Assembly: GCA_964541085.1 (NCBI GenBank)
Contig: CAZIPA010000038.1
Location: 1-16,918, forward strand
From: UBA4644 sp964541085
GTDB taxonomy: Bacteria; Bacillota; Clostridia; Oscillospirales; Butyricicoccaceae
DNA length: 16,918 nt
Direction of reading: 5' to 3'
Below are positions 13,360 to 16,918 of the stretch, in pieces (within the stretch, counting starts at the first letter, position 1; every line of letters begins with the position of its first letter). The notes below the pieces were generated by a model, which saw only the letters and a list, made by a program, of their open reading frames with translations, was not told the origin of the DNA and ran no database searches. The position numbers and the translations under genes were made by a program.

Positions 13360-13833
13360 TCATCCCTGCATCATCGCCACAGCGGCGTTGAGATAGCCGG
13401 CAAAGGCCACCCACAGAGCATAGGGAAGCTGCAAATTGCCGGCCCGACGGTCCACCCGGCGAAAGGCGGCTATCATCCACAGAATCGTTCCCTCCAGCGC
13501 TGCCAGCACCGCCAGCGCCGCCCACCACAGCCGCAGACGGAAAAATACCGGTGTCCAGAGGCCGTTCAGCAGCAGCTGAAGCGCATAGGGCTCCAGCGCC
13601 CTCCGGCGACCCTTTTTCCGCCACACCAGCCACGCGGAAAGGCCCATCAGCCCGTAAAGCACCGTCCACACCACGGGAAACAGCCAGCCCGGCGGAGCCA
13701 GCGGCGGCTGGGGCAGCTGAGCATAGCTCTCCATGGCTTCCCTGCCGGTGAGCAGATAGGACGCACCGCCCACGGCCAGCGGGATGCCCAGATGCAAAAG
13801 CAGCGGCCACAGCCGTTTTTCTTTGTGATACAA
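13360..13833 (-). CDS. tspO: TspO/MBR family membrane protein
   Basis: TspO proteins are five-helix membrane proteins that bind porphyrins and related ligands; in bacteria they are tied to tetrapyrrole or stress regulation. The 157-residue product is normal length. Motifs include LAPPGWLFPVVWTVLYGLMGLSAWLVW (45-71), LQLLLNGLWTPVFF (85-98), and LQLPYALWVAFAGYLNAAVA (134-153). The start appears to be TTG at 13833; no ATG or GTG is suitably placed. AAGGGG lies eight bases upstream, inside a strong hairpin that follows rqcH. It is 91 bases downstream of rqcH on the same strand. A SigE-like promoter at 13856-13884 may drive it separately. Confidence 0.94.
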   Translation of the reverse strand: MYHKEKRLWPLLLHLGIPLAVGGASYLLTGREAMESYAQLPQPPLAPPGWLFPVVWTVLYGLMGLSAWLVWRKKGRRRALEPYALQLLLNGLWTPVFFRLRLWWAALAVLAALEGTILWMIAAFRRVDRRAGNLQLPYALWVAFAGYLNAAVAMMQG

Positions 13834-13836
13834 AAC

Positions 13837-13879
13837 AATCGCCCCTTCCTCCGAAAGTGTATGGAAGAAGGGGGCGATT
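13837..13879 (-). terminator. Hairpin between rqcH and tspO; terminator or attenuator covering the tspO ribosome binding site
   Basis: In minus-strand RNA, bases 13879-13863 pair with 13852-13837 as about 16 pairs with one bulge and one U-G wobble, around a ten-base loop. GTTTTG follows. The second arm contains the whole GGAGGAAGGGG of tspO. It can stop rqcH transcripts, and it would hide the tspO ribosome binding site in any read-through RNA. Confidence 0.65.
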
Positions 13880-13884
13880 TATGC
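13856..13884 (-). promoter_or_regulatory. Possible SigE-type sporulation promoter for tspO
   Basis: On the minus strand GCATAAA (13884-13878), a 14-base spacer and CATACACT (13863-13856) resemble the SigE -35 (KMATATT) and -10 (CATACAnT) boxes. The start point near 13849 falls within the hairpin's second arm, so this RNA would lack the first arm. A SigA reading with TTGCAT as -35 and CATACA as -10 is also possible. Confidence 0.4.
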
Positions 13885-13924
13885 AAATGCAGCTGTCCTG
13901 TGTTTCCGGACAGGCGATTTCCGG

Positions 13925-15607
13925 TTATTCTTCGGCTTCTGGCAGGGCCGGCTGGGCCAGAATCGTTTTGTATTCAAAATAATTCACCATGCCGGGACGG
14001 GCACCCTGAGGCTTTTTCACCCGGCGAATCTGGGTATAATCCACCGCCACCCGGGGCTGATTGGCTGCGCTGCTGAAGCTGGCCGCAATGGCTGCCGCCT
14101 GCTGTATGGCCTTTTCCGAGGGCTGCTGTCCCTGAGTCAGCAGCACCGCATGACTGCCGGGCACATTGCGGGCATGGAACCACAGATCGGTTTTCGCCGC
14201 CCGGCGATGGGTCAGCTCGTCATTTTCCCGGTTATTTCTGCCGCAGAGCACCGTCAGGCCGCCATCCACCGCATATTCCCGGGGATGGAAGCTCACCGGC
14301 TTTGGCTTGCGGCGACCCTTTTCCGTGGGACGCAGATAGCCCGCCTGCACCAGCTCCTCCCGAATCTCCCGAATCTGCGCACCGTCTCCGGCCGCGGCAA
14401 GGGTGTAAAGGACATTTTCCACATATTCCAGCTCGGCCTCGCCCAGTGCGATCTGGTGGGTGAGGGCTTCCTCCGCCCGCTTCAGCCGGGTATATTTGGA
14501 AAACAGCCGCTGGGCATTTTCCTGCGGCGACAGCAGAGGATCCAGCGTCACTGTCACCTGCGGCAGCGCCGGGTCAAAATAATCCGTCAGCTCCACCCGC
14601 TCCATACCGGGACGAATGGCGTAGAGATTTGCGGTAATCAGATCGGCGGTGCGCTTGAGCTTTTCCCGCTCCTCCGCCTGCAAAAGCTCCTGCCGCTGTC
14701 CCGCCAGCTTTCGCTGAAGACGGTTACGCCGGGTGGTCATGGCCTTGACGATGCTGCCGTTCAGAGCGCGCAAATCCTCCTGTCGGGTCTGGGCGCTGTA
14801 GAAATCATCCAACAATTCGGAAAAAGAATCGTATTTTATACTCTTTGTATTGGGATTTTGTCGATTTTCCAGAGTAGAAATGTCCCGGCTGCCGTTGGGC
14901 TTTTCCACCAGCCAGGGCTCCGGCGGCAGCTCCCGCAGCTTCAGCAGCTCCTGTGCCGTGCCCTCCGGCGTACCGCCTCGAAAGCACATTTCTCCGGCAA
15001 TGGCAGGCGATATCCCGCCGATGCGGTCGCAGAGACCTCTGGGGTCTCCGGCAGCAGCCCGACAGAGCTCGGTGAGCTGCCCTTCCTCCAGCTCCCACAG
15101 AGAGGGTTTTTCCTGCCGCAGGGGACGGCGATAGCGCAGACCGGGCTGCACTGCCCGTTCCGAAGTCTCATAGGAGGCCGCATGGGTGCAGGCAATGATA
15201 ATATCATCCGGCCCCACCAGAATCAGGTTGGTCATGCGGCCCATCATTTCGCAGATCAGTCGCTTTTCCGCCGCCACGCCCAGCTCATCCAGCGCGGTAA
15301 AACGCAGCTCCAGCAGCCTCTCATGCTCCGGCTGGGTGACGCTGAGAATCCTGCCGCCGCCCATCTGCTTGCGCAGCAGCATACAAAGCATGGGCGGGGT
15401 TTCCGGATTGTCATATTTTTCCCGGGTCAGATGCATTCTGGCACTGTTGCCCGCGCACAAAAGCAGCCGCACATTGCCCTCCTGTGCCCGAAGATGCAGA
15501 ATGATCCGATCCCGCCGGGGCATGGTGACCTTATCCACCCGTGCCCCCGCCAGGCGGCTGTCCAGCTCCCGGGCCAGACCTCCGATCATCAGACTGTCAA
15601 GCGCCAT
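13925..15607 (-). CDS. rqcH: Rqc2 homolog RqcH (NFACT family ribosome quality control protein)
   Basis: RqcH binds 50S subunits that carry a stalled peptidyl-tRNA and recruits tRNA-Ala to add an alanine tail that marks the peptide for degradation. The 560-residue protein is full length. It has an NFACT-N region (MALDSLMIGGLARELDSRLAGARVDKV at the start; Glu96-Arg97 in the position of the acidic-Arg pair), helix-hairpin-helix-like DRIGGISPAIAGEM (194-207), a long coiled coil (about 272-330 and 370-400), and NFACT-R (about 446-552) with GGLTVLCGRNNRENDELTHRRAAKTDLWFHARNVPGSHAVL. ATG 15607 overlaps the end of trmK by 11 bases, with GGAGG nine bases upstream. Residues 243-264 are encoded by an unusually AT-rich patch. 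Confidence 0.96.
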   Translation of the reverse strand: MALDSLMIGGLARELDSRLAGARVDKVTMPRRDRIILHLRAQEGNVRLLLCAGNSARMHLTREKYDNPETPPMLCMLLRKQMGGGRILSVTQPEHERLLELRFTALDELGVAAEKRLICEMMGRMTNLILVGPDDIIIACTHAASYETSERAVQPGLRYRRPLRQEKPSLWELEEGQLTELCRAAAGDPRGLCDRIGGISPAIAGEMCFRGGTPEGTAQELLKLRELPPEPWLVEKPNGSRDISTLENRQNPNTKSIKYDSFSELLDDFYSAQTRQEDLRALNGSIVKAMTTRRNRLQRKLAGQRQELLQAEEREKLKRTADLITANLYAIRPGMERVELTDYFDPALPQVTVTLDPLLSPQENAQRLFSKYTRLKRAEEALTHQIALGEAELEYVENVLYTLAAAGDGAQIREIREELVQAGYLRPTEKGRRKPKPVSFHPREYAVDGGLTVLCGRNNRENDELTHRRAAKTDLWFHARNVPGSHAVLLTQGQQPSEKAIQQAAAIAASFSSAANQPRVAVDYTQIRRVKKPQGARPGMVNYFEYKTILAQPALPEAEE

Positions 15608-16262
15608 GACTCCATTCCTCCAGTCGTTTCAAAATGGCATCCTCCTCCGGTGTGGGGAGACCCGCCGCCTGTTTGCCCGCCGCAGCTCTGGCATATTTAT
15701 TCCGCAGCTGGCGCAGATAGTCGGGAAACAGCGGGTCCGCCGTCAGGTGCCGGGTAAAAAGATAGCCGGTTTCCTCCCCCATGGGAGGCTTTCCGCCCCT
15801 TGCCTGCAAAAGGGTGTAAAGGTGTTTCCCCTCCCGGGCAAGGCCCTCCCGTTCCACGGTATAGCCCGCTTCCGCCAGCCATTGCCGCAGCCGCTGGCTC
15901 TGGGTCATGGGCTGCAAAATCAGGCGATGCTCTCCCTGCTTCGTCCACGGCGCCGCCTCCAGAATGGATGCAATCAGTTCTCCGCCCATGCCGCAGATGA
16001 CGACGGTATCCGCATCCTCGGGAGAAAATGCCTCCAGCCCGGAGCAGAGCACGGTGGAAATGCGCCCTTCCTCTCCCACGGCTGCGATATGCGCCTTTGC
16101 TGCCGCCAGTGGCCCCGGCCGCAGATCGGAGGCATAGGCCCGCTCCACGCCCTGCCGCACCAGCGCAATGGAAAGATAGGCGTGGTCACAGCCCACATCA
16201 ATCACCCGGCGGCTGCCCCGGCAATAGTCCGCAGCCAGCGCCAGTCTGGGTGTCAGCTCCAT
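15597..16262 (-). CDS. trmK: tRNA (adenine(22)-N(1))-methyltransferase TrmK
   Basis: TrmK transfers a methyl group from S-adenosylmethionine to N1 of adenine 22 in the D-loop region of several tRNAs. The 221-residue product is normal length with a class I Rossmann methyltransferase domain: VIDVGCDHAYLSIALV (20-35, SAM loop), ASDLRPGPLAAA (44-55, ribose-binding acid), and the family-specific CGMGGELIASIL (90-101) and LILQPMTQSQRLRQWL (114-129). A helical C-terminal region (about 165-221) completes it. ATG 16262 follows GAGGAGGG with a six-base gap. Its 3' end overlaps rqcH by 11 bases, indicating coupled translation. A strong hairpin with a T-run lies immediately upstream (16276-16305). Confidence 0.96.
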   Translation of the reverse strand: MELTPRLALAADYCRGSRRVIDVGCDHAYLSIALVRQGVERAYASDLRPGPLAAAKAHIAAVGEEGRISTVLCSGLEAFSPEDADTVVICGMGGELIASILEAAPWTKQGEHRLILQPMTQSQRLRQWLAEAGYTVEREGLAREGKHLYTLLQARGGKPPMGEETGYLFTRHLTADPLFPDYLRQLRNKYARAAAGKQAAGLPTPEEDAILKRLEEWSHGA

Positions 16263-16275
16263 GATATTCCCTCCT

Positions 16276-16305
16276 CAAAAAGCAAGCCAGGGGTTGCCCC
16301 CTGGC
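16276..16305 (-). terminator. Terminator or attenuator between the DUF1858 gene and trmK
   Basis: On the minus strand GCCAGGGG (16305-16298), loop GCAA, and CCCCTGGC (16293-16286) form a perfect 8-base-pair stem, followed by TTGCTTTTT. Only one base separates the T-run from the trmK ribosome binding site. No separate trmK promoter is visible, so trmK and rqcH may depend on read-through here. Confidence 0.8.
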
Positions 16306-16344
16306 CAGCTCGTGAACTTTGCTTTCGGAACGCAGCCTTCAGCC

Positions 16345-16548
16345 TTATTCCTTGGTGGCCAAAAACTCGTTGATCTTCTTCACCAGAGCATCCGCATCCG
16401 TGCCATGCACATCGCAGGCTTCCGCAACGCTCTCCATGCGGGAATGGGGGCAGCCCAGGCAGCCCATGCCGATCTCGAAGAAGAACTGCGCGGTCTCGAT
16501 ATCATGATCCAGAATATCGCCGATCAGGCTTTCCTTGGTAACGGTCAT
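16345..16548 (-). CDS. DUF1858 domain protein (hybrid-cluster-associated redox disulfide type)
   Basis: The 67-residue protein matches DUF1858. It begins MTVTKESLIGDILDHDIETAQFFFEIGMGCLGCPHSRMESVAEACDVHGTDADALVKKINEFL. The Cys30-Leu-Gly-Cys33 pair is the proposed redox-active disulfide, and a further Cys45 (EACDVHG) is typical of the group. Members often occur with hybrid cluster or iron-sulfur proteins in anaerobes; no such gene is next to it here. ATG 16548 follows AGGAGG; an in-frame extension to 16734 crosses the promoter and terminator and is rejected. It has a near-consensus promoter and is the first gene before trmK. Confidence 0.93.
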   Translation of the reverse strand: MTVTKESLIGDILDHDIETAQFFFEIGMGCLGCPHSRMESVAEACDVHGTDADALVKKINEFLATKE

Positions 16549-16584
16549 TGTCGGTTTCCTCCTGTTTGAATATTTGACATTCTG

Positions 16585-16613
16585 ATTATACAATAGCCTG
16601 TCCCGCTTTTCAA
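16585..16613 (-). promoter_or_regulatory. Strong SigA-type promoter for the DUF1858 gene
   Basis: On the minus strand TTGAAA (16613-16608), a 17-base spacer and a perfect TATAAT (16590-16585) are seen, with TG directly before the -10 box. This is the closest match to consensus in the window. Confidence 0.85.
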
Positions 16614-16655
16614 CAAAAATTTCAGCATCGGCGGGAAAACTGCACATTTGAAAAG

Positions 16656-16679
16656 AAACGCCGCTGGAGAGCGGCGTTT
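16656..16679 (-). terminator. Intrinsic terminator after the zinc-ribbon gene
   Basis: On the minus strand AAACGCCGCT (16679-16670), a four-base loop, and AGCGGCGTTT (16665-16656) form a perfect 10-base-pair stem, followed by CTTTTC. It lies 25 bases past the stop codon. Confidence 0.85.
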
Positions 16680-16703
16680 CGGCGTGTTGATTCAGGTCAG
16701 CAA

Positions 16704-16918
16704 TCAGGCCTGCTCGCGCATCTTGGCGAAGCACTCAGAGCAGTAGACGGGGCGATCCGTCTTGGGCTCAAAGGGGACCTTGGCTTCCTTGCCGCAAGCG
16801 GCGCAGGTGGCGGTGAAATACTCGCGGGGGCCACGGGCCGCCTGCTTTCTTGCATCACGGCAGGCCTTGCAGCGCTGGGGCTCATTCTGGAAGCCGCGCT
16901 CTGCGTAGAACTCCTGCT
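16704..16918 (-). CDS. Zinc-ribbon domain protein, N-terminus missing
   Basis: The minus-strand frame enters from the right edge and stops with TGA at 16706-16704; about 71 codons are visible and the start lies outside. It contains RCKACRDARKQ, then ATCAACGKEAKVPFEPKTDRPVYCSECFAKMREQA at the C-terminus. These CxxC pairs (RCKAC, TCAAC, YCSEC) fit a double zinc-ribbon of the small CxxC-type zinc-binding proteins common in Clostridia. The C-terminal half, with a TATCAxCGKEAxVPFxP...RPVYCSECF pattern, is highly characteristic. The function is unknown, perhaps nucleic-acid binding. A perfect terminator follows, so it forms a separate unit from the DUF1858 gene. Confidence 0.88.
   Translation of the reverse strand, partial: QEFYAERGFQNEPQRCKACRDARKQAARGPREYFTATCAACGKEAKVPFEPKTDRPVYCSECFAKMREQA

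Noticed and set aside
13893..13913. A small hairpin (CTGTCC / GGACAG) just after rqcH.
   Set aside because: The stem is only six pairs with no T-run. The larger hairpin at 13837-13879 is the better terminator.
14150..15757. A 535-codon plus-strand frame opposite rqcH and trmK.
   Set aside because: No domain or start signal is seen, and both opposite genes have clear family motifs.
1..16918. CRISPR arrays, tRNA or rRNA genes, insertion sequences, phage or defence genes.
   Set aside because: I saw no regularly spaced repeats, cloverleaf with a CCA end, transposase or integrase motifs, or known defence domains.

Overview
The window looks like chromosomal DNA of a spore-forming, high-GC member of the Clostridia, most likely Oscillospiraceae or a relative. 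The basis is an SpmA/SpmB pair, an SLH-anchored surface protein, an AbrB-type regulator with a zinc-binding tail, RqcH and TrmK, strong GGAGG ribosome binding sites and SigA-type promoters. No rRNA, tRNA, CRISPR array, insertion sequence or phage gene was recognised. The region reads as dense core genome; no gap between genes exceeds 300 bases.

Layout from left to right. (1) 1-651, minus: an HD-domain hydrolase cut off by the window edge. (2) 821-2347, minus: an M18 aminopeptidase followed by a 51-residue unknown protein. (3) 2480-6133, plus: a LURP-one-related (LOR) protein, then a 974-residue secreted phosphodiester glycosidase (NAGPA) protein with three SLH repeats. (4) 6209-9860, minus: an apparent five-gene operon in the order ispE, class-A-beta-lactamase-like serine hydrolase, P-loop ATPase with a tRNA-synthetase editing-like C-terminus, ruvX, nitroreductase. 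(5) 9997-10197, minus: a DUF378 membrane protein, divergent from an SDR reductase on the plus strand (10318-11052) that resembles the EF-P-modifying YmfI group. (6) 11123-12057, minus: an unrecognised 170-residue protein and an AbrB-type regulator. (7) 12197-13287, plus: spmA and spmB with a 4-base overlap. (8) 13360-16548, minus: DUF1858 redox-type protein, trmK, rqcH, tspO. (9) 16704-16918, minus: a zinc-ribbon protein cut off by the right edge.

Regulatory architecture is unusually readable. Most transcription units have a 17-base-spaced SigA promoter and an intrinsic terminator, and the convergent gene pairs share a hairpin. Three hairpins deserve attention. One hides the ribosome binding site of the 51-residue gene. 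One covers the tspO ribosome binding site and contains a SigE-like promoter. One sits just before trmK and looks like an attenuator.

I found no clearly new multi-gene defence or mobile system. The best candidate for little-described biology is the P-loop ATPase joined to an AlaRS/ThrRS second-additional-domain-like module. Several genes in the window (trmK, rqcH, the SDR if it is YmfI-like, and the synthetase-like ATPase) touch tRNA or translation quality control.
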